Shown piece by piece: positions 17,556 through 26,170 of a stretch of 64,000 bases of DNA; within the stretch, counting starts at the first letter, position 1; each line of letters starts with the position of its first letter. A program made the translations under genes and the position numbers. The notes beneath the pieces are model-generated. The model was not told the origin of the DNA, ran no database searches, and worked only from the letters and a program-made list of their open reading frames with translations. The DNA is from Streptomyces sulphureus DSM 40104 (lineage in GTDB: Bacteria > Actinomycetota > Actinomycetes > Streptomycetales > Streptomycetaceae), in NCBI RefSeq assembly GCF_000381025.1, contig NZ_KB905818.1, positions 372,001-436,000 on the forward strand, read 5' to 3'.

Positions 17556-18656
17556 TCAGTTTCCGTGCTCCCCGTCCGCCGCGAAGAGTTTGACGTCGGC
17601 GACGAGGGCGCGGTGGTCGGTGCCGGGCAGATCGAGGAAGTCGGCGCCGATCGCGACCATGCGGTCGCCGAGGAGGACATGGTCGATCTGCGTGCCGAGG
17701 GGCGGTGCCGTCGCCGCCGGCCACGTGGGCGTGCGGGACTGGCCTGCCTGGCGCGCGGCGTCGTCGAGGCCGGTGTCGAGGACGGCGCGGAAGGTGGCGT
17801 GGTCCTGCGAGGAGTTGAAGTCGCCCGCCATCAGGAGGGGTTCGCCGTGCGGCCGGGCGGCGAGCCGGCGCAGCATGCCCAACTCCCGCTTCCATACGGA
17901 CGTTGCGCCGATGTCGGGCGGCATGGGATGGACCACCTGTACCCGCACCCGGCTCTCGCCGATGCGCACCACGGCGCCCGGCATCGCCATCCGGCTCCCT
18001 TCGAGGGACGTCTTCCCGCCGAGCGGGAACCTGCTCAACAGCGCCGAGCCACCGGCCCCGTCGGCCTCGGCGACGACGCGGTGCGGGTAGAGGTCGCGGA
18101 GTTCGGCCGTTCGGAGCGCGCGTGCGCACCTGGGGTTGCACTCCTGGACCGAGACGAGTTGCGGGCGCTCGTCGCGCAGCGTCTCCACGAGGCCCCTCGT
18201 CGCCCCGCCGTGCTCGAGGTTGGCGGTGAGGACCCGGAACCTGGCCTCCGCCGGGCGCTCGGCCGAGCCTTCGGGCGCGTCCGCGCCGTACGGCTGGAGG
18301 AACCAGCCCGTCGCCGCCAGCGCCGCGGCGGCCCAGCCGAGGAGGAGCCAGCGCCGTGCGAGCGCGGCGTAGGCGAGGGCCAGCCAGCCGGGTGCGAGGA
18401 ACCACGGGAGGAAGGCGAGGAGTTGGGGGAGGGGAGTGGGGCCGTCGACGTCGACGGCGCGCGCGGCGAGCGGCGCCGTGATGACGGCGAGGAAGAGTGC
18501 GGCCGTCCAGGCGGCAAGCCCCGGCGCGTGCCTGCCGCGTCCCGCTGGGCCGCGTCCCGCCCCGCTGCGTCCCGCCGCGCCGCGTTCCGCCGTGCCGCCC
18601 GGCCGTACAGCGACGGCCCCGCTGTGTGTTCTGGTCCCGCGGTCTCCCCGTGCCAC
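17556..18656 (-). CDS. Membrane-anchored endonuclease/exonuclease/phosphatase (EEP) family protein
   Basis: EEP-superfamily protein of about 366 residues. After a basic N-terminus there are three hydrophobic segments (ALFLAVITAPLAARAV; LLAFLPWFLAPGWLALAYAA; WLLLGWAAAALAATGWF), then the catalytic domain with FRVLTANLEHGG, VSVQECN, LLMAGDFNSSQDH and the C-terminal IDHVLLG and GTDHRALVADV. These are the metal-binding and catalytic residues of the fold, facing outside the membrane. The substrate (nucleic acid, phospholipid or phosphoester) is not clear. The GTG start at 18656 is uncertain because the frame is open much further up. A GC-rich 11-bp repeat array lies near the 5' end. Confidence 0.72.
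   Translation of the reverse strand: MARGDRGTRTHSGAVAVRPGGTAERGAAGRSGAGRGPAGRGRHAPGLAAWTAALFLAVITAPLAARAVDVDGPTPLPQLLAFLPWFLAPGWLALAYAALARRWLLLGWAAAALAATGWFLQPYGADAPEGSAERPAEARFRVLTANLEHGGATRGLVETLRDERPQLVSVQECNPRCARALRTAELRDLYPHRVVAEADGAGGSALLSRFPLGGKTSLEGSRMAMPGAVVRIGESRVRVQVVHPMPPDIGATSVWKRELGMLRRLAARPHGEPLLMAGDFNSSQDHATFRAVLDTGLDDAARQAGQSRTPTWPAATAPPLGTQIDHVLLGDRMVAIGADFLDLPGTDHRALVADVKLFAADGEHGN
18531..18605. repeat. Short degenerate GC-rich repeats near the start of the EEP gene
   Basis: About six imperfect copies of a CCGCGTCCCGC-like 10-12 bp unit. They fall in the poorly conserved N-terminal part of the EEP gene, where the start codon is uncertain. Confidence 0.55.
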
Positions 18657-18864
18657 CGACCCTGCCCCTCTCCTCCGGAGCCGCGCCTCCCGGGTGCGAC
18701 TCCGGGTGCCGCCCCGCTCTGCTCGGGCGCGCGCCCGCGGATGCCTGCCCCGATCATGCCCCGCCACGCGTTCGTACGGCGAGGCCCGCCCGTACGTGTG
18801 GCGGCGGAGCACGCGCCGGCGCGCGGTGCGCCCGGCGGGCGCCGACCGGCCCCGCGCTCCTGTT

Positions 18865-19845
18865 TCAGGCTTGCGGAAGCAGCAGCACCTTCCCGGTGCG
18901 GCCCGCGGTCGCCTCGTGTTCCAGCGCCCTGCGCACCTCCGCGAGGGGGTAGCGCGCGGCGACGGGCGAGGCCGTCTCCCCGTCGAGGGTGAGCCCCTGC
19001 GCCTCCGCCAACGCCCGTTCCAGCCACGGTCGTTCGGCCCGGTGCACGACGTCGCGCAGCCGGAAGAGGACGAGCCGCACGTCGGGCCGGTAGCGGGACG
19101 GGTCGGGGAGCGGGACGCCGGAGAGCAGCCCGTAGTGGACGAACGTGCCGCCGTGTGCCAACCCCCGGGCGAGCGCGGCGCCTTGCTCCCCGCCGACGGC
19201 GTCGAAGACGACGGCCGGCCCGCGTCCCCCGGTGTGCGCGTCGATCGCCGGCGCAAGCTCCTGCTCCTCGGTGCAGACCACCTTCGACTCGTCCACGAGC
19301 CCGGCGAGCCGCGCGCGACCGGCCGCACTGCGCACCACGGCGACCGGTGCGCAGCCGCTCTCCGAGAGCAGCCGCAGCAGCATCCGTCCGATCGCGGAAC
19401 CCGCGGCGTCCACGACGGCGCGCATGCCCGGCACGCCGTAGCCGCGGGCCATCAGCACGGCTGTGAGCGGATTCACATAGGCCAACGCTGCCTGTTCGTC
19501 GTCGAGTTCGGGGAGCACGGGGAAGCACCACCGCGCCGCGGCCGTCCGCACCTGCTGCCAGGCGCCCGCGCTCCCCAGCGGCAGCACCCGTGCGCCGGGC
19601 GCGATGTCGGCGACGTCGGGGCCGACCCGTTCCACCACCCCCACGCCTTCGTAACCCGGCACGAACGGCAGTCCGGTGCGCGACGGGTAGGCGCCCGCGA
19701 TGGTGACGACGTCCGACGGGTTGACGGCCGCCGCCGTCATCCGCAGGGCGACCTGCCCGGGACCCGGTGGAGGCGGCGCGTACTCCTCGACCTCGACCAC
19801 TCGGTGCGCTGGACCGAAGGACCGCACGACCGCGCGCAGCGCCAT
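18865..19845 (-). CDS. MDR-family zinc-type alcohol dehydrogenase-like / enoyl reductase protein
   Basis: A 326-residue medium-chain dehydrogenase/reductase. The N-terminal catalytic domain has AAAVNPSDVVTIAGAYPSR and the PGYEGVGVVE segment; the Rossmann part has VVDAAGSAIGRMLLRLL for NADPH. The pattern is closest to 2-enoyl thioester (MECR-like) or quinone reductases rather than true zinc alcohol dehydrogenases, as no structural-zinc cysteine cluster is visible. The ATG at 19845 begins the conserved MALRAVVRSFG; an extension to 19902 is not supported. It is divergent from the acyl-CoA ligase gene, and the two may act on related acids. Confidence 0.83.
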   Translation of the reverse strand: MALRAVVRSFGPAHRVVEVEEYAPPPPGPGQVALRMTAAAVNPSDVVTIAGAYPSRTGLPFVPGYEGVGVVERVGPDVADIAPGARVLPLGSAGAWQQVRTAAARWCFPVLPELDDEQAALAYVNPLTAVLMARGYGVPGMRAVVDAAGSAIGRMLLRLLSESGCAPVAVVRSAAGRARLAGLVDESKVVCTEEQELAPAIDAHTGGRGPAVVFDAVGGEQGAALARGLAHGGTFVHYGLLSGVPLPDPSRYRPDVRLVLFRLRDVVHRAERPWLERALAEAQGLTLDGETASPVAARYPLAEVRRALEHEATAGRTGKVLLLPQA

Positions 19846-20068
19846 CCGCGCTCCCTCCTCGTCAACCGTCCGCCCGCGCGCCCACGTTACGGGGCGGTGC
19901 ATCGGGTGCGGGGAAAGGGCGCCCGCGCCCGGAGTCGAATGCGCTGCCGGCGGGCAGGGAGGACAGCATCACCCGTGCGAGCCCGCCGGTGGCGCAGGGG
20001 TGGTGCGCGTGCCGCGCGCCGTACACGATGTGGCGGTACGCAGCAGTGCCCGGTACGAGGAGGAACGT

Positions 20069-21748
20069 ATGCCCGCGCAGACACCGACCAGTGCCTTCCG
20101 CTCCGCAAGGGACACCCTGCTGCGGCACAGGGGCGACTACTCCGCGGCGCGTGCGCGCTTCGAGTGGCCGCGCCCCGAGCACTTCAACTGGGCCCTCGAC
20201 TGGTTCGACCGCATCGCGGACGGCAACGACCGGGTCGCCCTCCACCTCGTCGAGGAGGACGGCAGAGAGACCCAGGTGACGTTCGAGGAGATGCGCAAGC
20301 GCTCCAACCGCGTCGCCAACTGGCTGCGCGAGCACGGCGTCGGACCGGGCGACGGCGTGGTGCTGATGCTCGGCAACCAGGTCGAGCTGTGGGAGACGCT
20401 GCTGGCGCTGATGAAGCTGCGCGCCGTCGTGATCCCCGCGACGCCGCTGCTCGGCCCGGCCGACCTCGCCGACCGCCTTGCGCGCGGCGGCGCCGGGTTC
20501 GTCGTGGCACGCGCCGAGGACACCGAGAAGTTCCTCGACGTACCCGGCGACTACACCAGGATCAGCGTCGGCGGCGAGACGGCAGCGGACGGCTGGCTCG
20601 CGTACGCGGAGACCCGGACGGCGCCCGCCGTCTTCGAGCCGCAGGGCGAGACCCGCGCCGACGACCGCCTCCTTCTCTACTTCACCTCGGGAACCACCGC
20701 GCTCCCCAAACTCGTTGCGCACACGCACGGTTCGTACCCGATCGGCCACCTGTCGACGATGTACTGGATCGGCCTCAAGCCCGGCGACATCCACATGAAC
20801 ATCTCCTCGCCCGGCTGGGCGAAGCACGCGTACAGCAGCTTCTTCGCCCCGTGGTCGGCCGAGGCGACGATCTTCGTCTACAACTACACCCGCTTCGACG
20901 CCGGCCGGCTGATGTCCGAGATGGACCGCCTGGGCGTCGACACCTTCTGCGCGCCGCCGACGGTCTGGCGGATGCTGATCCAGGCCGACCTCGGCCAACT
21001 CAGCCGCGCGCCCCGGGAGTTGGTGGCGGCGGGGGAGCCGCTCAACCCCGAGGTGATCGAGCGGGTCGAGCAGGCGTGGGGCGTGCAGGTGCGCGACGGC
21101 TTCGGACAGACGGAGACGAGCGTCGGCATCGGCAACTTCCCCGGCCAGCGGGTGAAGCCGGGCTCCATGGGGCAGCCGGCCCCGGGCTTCGAGATCGCCC
21201 TCCTCGACCCCGTCACCGGCGAGCCGGGTGCCACCGAGGGGGAGATCTCCTTCGACCTCCACCAGCGCCCCGTCGGCGTCATGACCGGCTACGCGGGCGA
21301 CGAGGAGCGCAACGCCCGCGTCCTCGCCGGGGGTTACTACCGCACGGGCGACATCGGAACCCTCGACGAGGACGGCTACGTGACGTACGTGGGCCGAAGC
21401 GACGACGTCTTCAAGGCTTCCGACTACAAGGTGTCTCCCTTCGAGCTGGAGAGCGCCCTCCTCCAGCACGAGGCGGTCGCCGAGGCCGCCGTCGTCCCTT
21501 CACCCGACCCGCTGCGCCTCGCTGTCCCGAAGGCGTACATCGTCTGCGCCGAAGGCTGGGAGCCGGGCCCGGCGACGGCGAAGGAGATCTTCGCCCACTC
21601 CCGCGCGGTCCTCGCGCCCTTCCAGCGCATCCGCCTCATCGAGTTCTCCGAACTGCCGAAGACTGTCTCGGGGAAGATCAGGCGGGTGGAGCTGCGGGCA
21701 CATGCGGCGGGGGAGGACGGGGGGCCGCGGGAGGAGTACAGGGACTGA
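20069..21748 (+). CDS. AMP-dependent acyl-CoA synthetase, benzoate-CoA-ligase-like
   Basis: A 559-residue ANL-superfamily enzyme that activates a carboxylic acid with ATP and loads it onto CoA. The P-loop-like LLYFTSGTTALPKLVAHTH (about residue 206), the DGFGQTETS motif (about 345), YRTGDIG (about 426) and the C-terminal PKTVSGKIRRVEL with its catalytic Lys are all present. The sequence is closest to aromatic or medium-chain acyl-CoA ligases (SSPGWAKHAYSSFFAPW). The start has a GAGGAGG ribosome site. A strong terminator follows within four bases of the stop. The actual acid is unknown. Confidence 0.87.
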   Translation: MPAQTPTSAFRSARDTLLRHRGDYSAARARFEWPRPEHFNWALDWFDRIADGNDRVALHLVEEDGRETQVTFEEMRKRSNRVANWLREHGVGPGDGVVLMLGNQVELWETLLALMKLRAVVIPATPLLGPADLADRLARGGAGFVVARAEDTEKFLDVPGDYTRISVGGETAADGWLAYAETRTAPAVFEPQGETRADDRLLLYFTSGTTALPKLVAHTHGSYPIGHLSTMYWIGLKPGDIHMNISSPGWAKHAYSSFFAPWSAEATIFVYNYTRFDAGRLMSEMDRLGVDTFCAPPTVWRMLIQADLGQLSRAPRELVAAGEPLNPEVIERVEQAWGVQVRDGFGQTETSVGIGNFPGQRVKPGSMGQPAPGFEIALLDPVTGEPGATEGEISFDLHQRPVGVMTGYAGDEERNARVLAGGYYRTGDIGTLDEDGYVTYVGRSDDVFKASDYKVSPFELESALLQHEAVAEAAVVPSPDPLRLAVPKAYIVCAEGWEPGPATAKEIFAHSRAVLAPFQRIRLIEFSELPKTVSGKIRRVELRAHAAGEDGGPREEYRD

Positions 21749-21751
21749 AAT

Positions 21752-21781
21752 GGTGCCCGGCCGCCTCGGCGGCCGGGCACC
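21752..21781 (+). terminator. Hairpin terminator of the acyl-CoA synthetase gene
   Basis: Perfect 14-bp stem: GGTGCCCGGCCGCC at 21752-21765 and its complement at 21768-21781, with a 2-base gap at the apex, starting four bases after the stop codon. Confidence 0.9.
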
Positions 21782-21981
21782 GTCGCCGTACGTGGTGAGC
21801 CCGCTCGACGGTCGCGTGAACGCGTGCCGACGCCCGTCCCGGGCTCAACCGCCGGCTTGTGGGGCCGGTGGTGGGCCGTCGGGCGTTGCGGAAAGCCCGT
21901 ACGACAGGACATGGCGGGTGCGAGGACGCGTCGGGTGGGGTGTGGTGCGCCTCCCCGGCGCAGGGCGACTGCTCTGCGCCA

Positions 21982-22527
21982 TCAGTCGAGCAGATCGGGC
22001 CGAAACCGCAGGCCCTCGCGCGGCATGCGTGCAAGGTCCGTCAGCACACGGGCGAGGACGGCCAGGTCGGCCTCGCTGTAGCGGTGGAGGAACGCCCGCA
22101 ATCCTTCCTCCGTCTGTGCGTGCAGGCTCCGGTGCGCCTGCTGGATCTCCGCGCCCACGGGGGCGAGGCGCAGGTGGACCTCCTTGAGGTTGTCCGGGAG
22201 CCGGTGGCGTTCGAGCGCCCCGGCGACGACGAGGCGGCGTACGTGCTTCGACACCGTGCCCTTCGGCACGTCAGTGGCCCGGGAGAGTCCGACGACGTTG
22301 ATCGAGCCGTCCGCCGGGACGGCGTCGAGCAAGTGCAGTGCCTGCACGCTCAGTTGGGGAACGAGCCGGGCCGCTTCGGGGGAGCACTGATCGATGAGCC
22401 ACTGCTGCTCGGCGTCGTCCTCCGCCGTGAAACGCCCTGCCACCTGTGCGAGCAGCCGCTCGATCCGCCCCACGGCGTCAGTCTTGGTCTCCATGGAAAC
22501 CATCTTGCCCGAAGGCGTGGCGTCCAT
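21982..22527 (-). CDS. MarR-family transcriptional regulator
   Basis: A 181-residue winged-helix regulator. The DNA-binding part (about residues 60-125) contains NVVGLSRATDVPKGTVSKHV followed by the wing RHRLPDNLKEVHLRLAP; flanking helices form the dimer. It is divergent from the quinone-reductase-like gene, and a perfect palindrome (22524-22553) fills the gap between them. The start is uncertain: ATG codons at 22527, 22503 and 22494 are all in frame. With 22527 the gene would begin inside the palindrome, as in a leaderless message. A second, imperfect copy of the palindrome covers the 22494 ATG, pointing to autorepression. Confidence 0.85.
   Translation of the reverse strand: MDATPSGKMVSMETKTDAVGRIERLLAQVAGRFTAEDDAEQQWLIDQCSPEAARLVPQLSVQALHLLDAVPADGSINVVGLSRATDVPKGTVSKHVRRLVVAGALERHRLPDNLKEVHLRLAPVGAEIQQAHRSLHAQTEEGLRAFLHRYSEADLAVLARVLTDLARMPREGLRFRPDLLD
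22486..22501. promoter_or_regulatory. Second, imperfect MarR-type operator over the regulator's 5' end
   Basis: GGTCTCCATGGAAACC has 6 of 7 matching arm positions and keeps the core GTxTCC-2-GGAAAC of the main palindrome 23 bases away. Confidence 0.55.
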
Positions 22528-22553
22528 TATTGTTTCCGTGGAAACAATAATGG
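22524..22553. promoter_or_regulatory. Main operator between marR and the oxidoreductase gene
   Basis: Perfect 14-2-14 inverted repeat: CCATTATTGTTTCC, GT, then the exact complement of the first arm. It is strikingly AT-rich for this genome and ends eight bases before the GTG of the divergent gene, so a bound regulator would block both promoters. Confidence 0.88.
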
Positions 22554-22560
22554 AGGAAGC

Positions 22561-23556
22561 GTGAGAGCAGCAGTCGTCGAACGGTTGGGAGCCTCGCCGC
22601 GCTACGCCGAGGTGGACGAACCGAGTCCGGCGGAGGGCCTGGTCGTCGCCGAGGTGCGTGCGGCGGCGTTGAAGAACATCGAGCGGGCGCTGGTCGCGGG
22701 CACGCACTACGCCAGCCGGCGACTACCCCTTCCGGGGCTGATCGGGACGGACGCGGTCGTGGTCCTGCCCGACGGCCGCCGCGTGTACACGGGGGCGACG
22801 CCGCCCGGTGGCGCGATGGCCGAGCGGATGCTGGTCGACCCGGAGTTGAGCGTCGAGGTTCCGGACACGCTCGACCACGGCACGGCTGCGGCGTTGCCGA
22901 ACGCAGCCGTCTCGGCCTGGTTCGCGCTGGAGTGCGCGGGGCGGATCCGCCCCGGTCAGTCGGTGCTCGTCCTCGGCGGAACCGGGGTGACCGGCTCACT
23001 CGCCGTGCAGTTGGCGAAACAGCAGTTCGGGGCCGGCCGCGTCGTGGCCGTCGGCCGCAACACCGAACGCCTCGACCGCCTCACCGCGTCCGGAGCGGAC
23101 CTCGCCGTCGAGCTCGGTCCGGACGATGCCGCGGGTGACCAACTCAAGGCGCGGCTCCGCCGATTGCACACGGAGCAGCCGTTCGACCTGGTGTTGGACT
23201 ACCTCTGGGGCCGCCCGGCCCAGCAGACGTTGAGTGCGCTCGGCGGTGACGACCTGGCGGCCGGGTTCCACCGCACCCGCTACGTGCAGATCGGCGAGAT
23301 GGCCGGGCCGACCGTCGAACTCCCGGCCGGCGTCCTCCGCAGCACAGGACTCGAACTCGTCGGCCAGGGCGCCGGCAGTGTGCCTCGAGAGGCGTTCGCC
23401 AGAGTCGTCCCGGAAATCCTGCCGACCCTCTTCGCGATGCTCGCCGACGGGTCCCTCACGGTGGAGATCGAAGCCTGGCCCCTGTCCAGGATCGCGGAAG
23501 CCTGGGCCGCGCCCGGGCGTTCGGGCGTGCGGGCTGTGGTGACGCCCGAGGGGTGA
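22561..23556 (+). CDS. Quinone oxidoreductase-like MDR protein, MarR-controlled
   Basis: A 331-residue medium-chain reductase. The N-terminal domain is followed by the Rossmann motif VLVLGGTGVTGSLAVQLAKQ (about residue 136) that binds NADPH, and a VAVGRNTERLDRL second strand. There are no zinc ligands. Family members reduce quinones or enones and often protect against electrophiles. The GTG at 22561 has a GGAGG site immediately after the operator. Together with the divergent MarR it forms a typical stress- or ligand-responsive pair. Confidence 0.86.
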   Translation: MRAAVVERLGASPRYAEVDEPSPAEGLVVAEVRAAALKNIERALVAGTHYASRRLPLPGLIGTDAVVVLPDGRRVYTGATPPGGAMAERMLVDPELSVEVPDTLDHGTAAALPNAAVSAWFALECAGRIRPGQSVLVLGGTGVTGSLAVQLAKQQFGAGRVVAVGRNTERLDRLTASGADLAVELGPDDAAGDQLKARLRRLHTEQPFDLVLDYLWGRPAQQTLSALGGDDLAAGFHRTRYVQIGEMAGPTVELPAGVLRSTGLELVGQGAGSVPREAFARVVPEILPTLFAMLADGSLTVEIEAWPLSRIAEAWAAPGRSGVRAVVTPEG

Positions 23557-23802
23557 ACATCCCGCCGCCGCGGTGCCATTCCTCGGTCGAGCGCGGGAGT
23601 CGGGCGTGCGGCGGCGGACGGAAGGAGGGCGCCGACCGGTACCCGACGTGTCATCGGGTCGCTTCGGTCCCGGCAAGGTCGGACCCGGTGTCCGACCGGT
23701 GCTGCCGAGCCGATCGGAACATCGGTCGGCAGAAGACCATCGGGAGGATCGTCGGGGCGAGGCTCATCGGCCAGACCAGCGCCATCCCTCCCGCGTGCCG
23801 GG

Positions 23803-24132
23803 TCAGGAGGAGCACGCCCCTGCCACCAGCAGCGCGCACATGAGCGTCACGACGAGGAGACTCGCCCCCGCGAGGCTCGGACGACGTCGAGCCGTCCTGC
23901 CCGAGAAGGCGAGGGCGGCTCCGCAGAAGGACAGCACCGCCAGGAGCGGGGAGCAGTACGTCATCACCCGCAGCAGCTCGGTCCCCGAGTCGCCGCCGTC
24001 CTGCGGCGAGGTCAGCGCGAGGACGCCGAACCCGACGTGCTGGAGCACGCAGCAGACCTCGATGATGCCGCAGGCCGTCAGGAACAACCTGACGGTGGGC
24101 TCGGGAACCCGGGTCTGCGCGCTGGTCCTCAT
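23803..24132 (-). CDS. Small membrane protein, unknown function
   Basis: A 109-residue protein with three hydrophobic segments: about residues 17-40 (LFLTACGIIEVCCVLQHVGF), 58-75 (MTYCSPLLAVLSFCGAALAF) and 88-106 (LAGASLLVVTLMCALLVAGA). I do not recognise the family. The stop falls just after the third segment, and an overlapping minus-strand frame (23839-23651) continues with another hydrophobic stretch (ALVWPMSLAPTILPMVF). The original gene may therefore have had four segments and be frameshifted, or a second small protein may follow. Composition supports coding, but weakly. Confidence 0.5.
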   Translation of the reverse strand: MRTSAQTRVPEPTVRLFLTACGIIEVCCVLQHVGFGVLALTSPQDGGDSGTELLRVMTYCSPLLAVLSFCGAALAFSGRTARRRPSLAGASLLVVTLMCALLVAGACSS

Positions 24133-24443
24133 CTGCGTACCGTGCCTTACCCGCCGAGGGCGAAGCTGGGCCGTTCGCCGCTGCTCATCGTACGGTTGCG
24201 CAGGGACGACGCGCAGTTCCCGGCCGAGAGCAGGAAGATGACCGCCGCCGGGATCTGCGCGAAAGAGTCCCGCAGGGACGCACCCGTACGCACACCCTCG
24301 TCTTCGGCGGACCAGCGTGGCAACACGTCGACGTCACGCCCAACCCGCCGGACCTCGGCACCGACGGCGACACGAGCGCCGACTCCCCTACGCGCTCGCG
24401 CCTACGCGCTCGCGTAGTTGGTTCCGCGCGCCCCGCCGCGGCC
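24133..24443. other. Intergenic stretch, nothing recognisable
   Basis: 311 bases between two minus-strand genes. No frame has domain support and no strong inverted repeat was noticed. It contains the 3' flank of the Mrr-like gene and presumably the promoter of the small membrane protein. Confidence 0.4.
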
Positions 24444-25166
24444 TTACCTCGGCGTAGCCCGAATCAAATCGTCCGCCGGGTCGTTGACCGGCTGTGGGGT
24501 TCCGGTGAGGTCGAGGACGAAGAGGGGGACGCCGAGTTCGTCGGCGCGGGTGCGGGCGTCGCGGGCGTAGCCGGCGAGGGAGAAGCAGACGGAGACGGCG
24601 GACTCGTTGAGGCCGTTGAGCCAGAGTGTCTCGACGTCGCGGAGGGCGGTCGGTGCGGTGGACGGGTCGACGTGGGCGACGACGCCGGGGCCGCGGAGGT
24701 CGACACCGTAGGAGGGGCGGCGCTCCTTGACGCGGACGTCGGCGAAGCCGAGCCAGCGGAGGTACTGGGCCGCCGCCGTCCTGGCGTCCTGTGCCGTGCG
24801 GATCGTCACCGGGTGGAAGGCGGGGCGGCGCGTCGGCGGGGCGCTGGAGCGGAGTGCCGAGGGGCGCGGCGGCTGGGCCGACCGGGCGGCGGTCGGCGGC
24901 GGTTGCGTCCGGTCCACGGGCAGGCAGAGTAACGCGCCGCATTCGCAGGCGAGTTCGGGTTGCGGCCACTCGTCGTCGCGCCCGCACTGGGCGCAGCGCA
25001 CGGAGACCCAGCTCCCCTCCCAGGTGCGGTGGTCCCGGCGGACGGGCGGTGCCGAGCGCAGCAGTGGCAGCACCACGGGAGCGGTGCAGGAACAGGGATA
25101 GACGGGCGCGGTGTACGTGTGCTCCCGACGGCATACAGGGCAGCGCACGAGCACGCTTTCGGCCAT
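24444..25166 (-). CDS. Zinc-ribbon protein with Mrr-like restriction-endonuclease fold, catalytic Lys missing
   Basis: A 240-residue protein. The N-terminal half has two Cys-rich ribbons (CPVCRREHTYTAPVYPCSC and CAQCGRDDEWPQPELACECG). After a Pro-rich linker, the C-terminal 110 residues resemble the Mrr/RecB-like nuclease fold: AAQYLRWLGFADVRVKERRP, then GVDLRGPGVVAHVDPS, then a late strand GVPLFVLDLTG. The active-site Asp of GVDL is kept, but the usual Q-x-K is replaced by H-V-D, so nuclease activity is doubtful. No methylase or other restriction gene is adjacent. It may recognise nucleic acid or protein without cutting. Confidence 0.65.
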   Translation of the reverse strand: MAESVLVRCPVCRREHTYTAPVYPCSCTAPVVLPLLRSAPPVRRDHRTWEGSWVSVRCAQCGRDDEWPQPELACECGALLCLPVDRTQPPPTAARSAQPPRPSALRSSAPPTRRPAFHPVTIRTAQDARTAAAQYLRWLGFADVRVKERRPSYGVDLRGPGVVAHVDPSTAPTALRDVETLWLNGLNESAVSVCFSLAGYARDARTRADELGVPLFVLDLTGTPQPVNDPADDLIRATPR

Positions 25167-25312
25167 CTCTGGGGCTCCCGGCGGTGGTTCACGGTGGCGG
25201 TCTGTACGGGGCGGGGCGGAGGACCCAGCCTGTGGCCCAATCGTCCCCGATGGGAGCGATTTTACGAAGAGGAAGCGACATCGGCACCCGGGGGTTCGGG
25301 ACGCACCGCACG

Positions 25313-25741
25313 TCAGTCGGAGGTCTCGGCTCCGTCGAGGCTCACCTGCCAGGTGACGCCGAACCGGTCGGCGACCCAGCCGAAGCGCTCGCTGAAGCCG
25401 TACTCGTCGAGCGGCATGAGGACCTGCCCGTCCTCGGCGAGGCCGGAGAAGAGCCGGTCGACCTCGTCCGCGGTGCCGCAGCGGACGTAGAGCGAGATCG
25501 CGGGCGTGAAGCTGAACCCGTGCTCGATCGGGCTGTCGATGAGGTTGAGTTGCTCGCCCGCGATGCCGAGCACCGCGTGCTTGACGGTGCCTTCGGCGCC
25601 CTCCTCGCCCGCGCCGTAGCGGGTGAGCGACAGGACCTCGCCGTCGTCGAAGAGCGAGGTGTACAGGTCGATCGCCTCCTGCGCGCGGCCGTTCTGGAAC
25701 ATCAGGAAGGGGGTGAGCCTCTGCGGTACCGGTGCTGCCAC
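25313..25741 (-). CDS. VOC-family (PhnB-like) protein
   Basis: A 142-residue vicinal-oxygen-chelate fold protein of the PhnB/3-demethylubiquinone-methyltransferase-like group: RLTPFLMFQNGRAQEAIDLY at the start, a middle LNLIDSPIEHGFSFTPAISL, and the C-terminal GFSERFGWVADRFGVTWQV. The metal and substrate are unknown. The GTG at 25741 is chosen because GAGGAG stands six bases upstream and homology starts there; the frame extension to 25939 lacks support. It is divergent from the thiamine-binding-like gene. Confidence 0.85.
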   Translation of the reverse strand: MAAPVPQRLTPFLMFQNGRAQEAIDLYTSLFDDGEVLSLTRYGAGEEGAEGTVKHAVLGIAGEQLNLIDSPIEHGFSFTPAISLYVRCGTADEVDRLFSGLAEDGQVLMPLDEYGFSERFGWVADRFGVTWQVSLDGAETSD

Positions 25742-25879
25742 TGCCTTCTCCTCTGGTGATGGGACCGCCCGTCTCCGGCGGCCGGGTGCGGGCCCGTCGG
25801 CCCGGCCCAAGGTCTCATGCCGGGCACACGCCGCAGGGGAGCGGCGCTCTGCGGGCGGTCGAAATGCCAAGCTGGTGCC

Positions 25880-26170
25880 ATGCGATTGCGAGTCGAGTGC
25901 ACCACCGAGCCGTTCGACCTCCAAGAGGCGCCTCCCCACGCGCTCGCCGCCAGAAAGGTGGTGGAATCGGGGGAGTTGGACGAGGTGGACGTCGGGCCTT
26001 TCGGCAACACGGCGGAGGGCGACGCCTCCCGGGTGCTGGAGACGGTGGACACGCTGCTCCGCTCCTCGCTCGCGGCCGGTGCGACGCGGATCTCCCTCCA
26101 GGTGAGCGTGGTCCCCGAGGAGGCCGCCGACGAGGACGGCGCCGAGGCGGCCGGGGCGGGGGAGCGGTGA
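25880..26170 (+). CDS. Thiamine-binding-like (DUF77/MTH1187 type) small protein
   Basis: A 96-residue ferredoxin-like-fold protein. The segments RVECTTEPFDL, DVGPFGNTAEGDASRVLETV and AGATRISLQVSV line up with the DUF77 family, whose members (YkoF, MTH1187) bind thiamine or its pyrimidine. The C-terminal tail is acidic. The gene overlaps the next one by four bases (GTGA), so the two proteins are made together, suggesting the small ligand-binding protein works with the regulator. The identification is from pattern memory and only moderately sure. Confidence 0.62.
   Translation: MRLRVECTTEPFDLQEAPPHALAARKVVESGELDEVDVGPFGNTAEGDASRVLETVDTLLRSSLAAGATRISLQVSVVPEEAADEDGAEAAGAGER

Noticed and set aside
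20478..21469. Antisense frames under the acyl-CoA synthetase gene
   Set aside because: The plus-strand frame has all ANL motifs and a good ribosome site; the antisense products have none.
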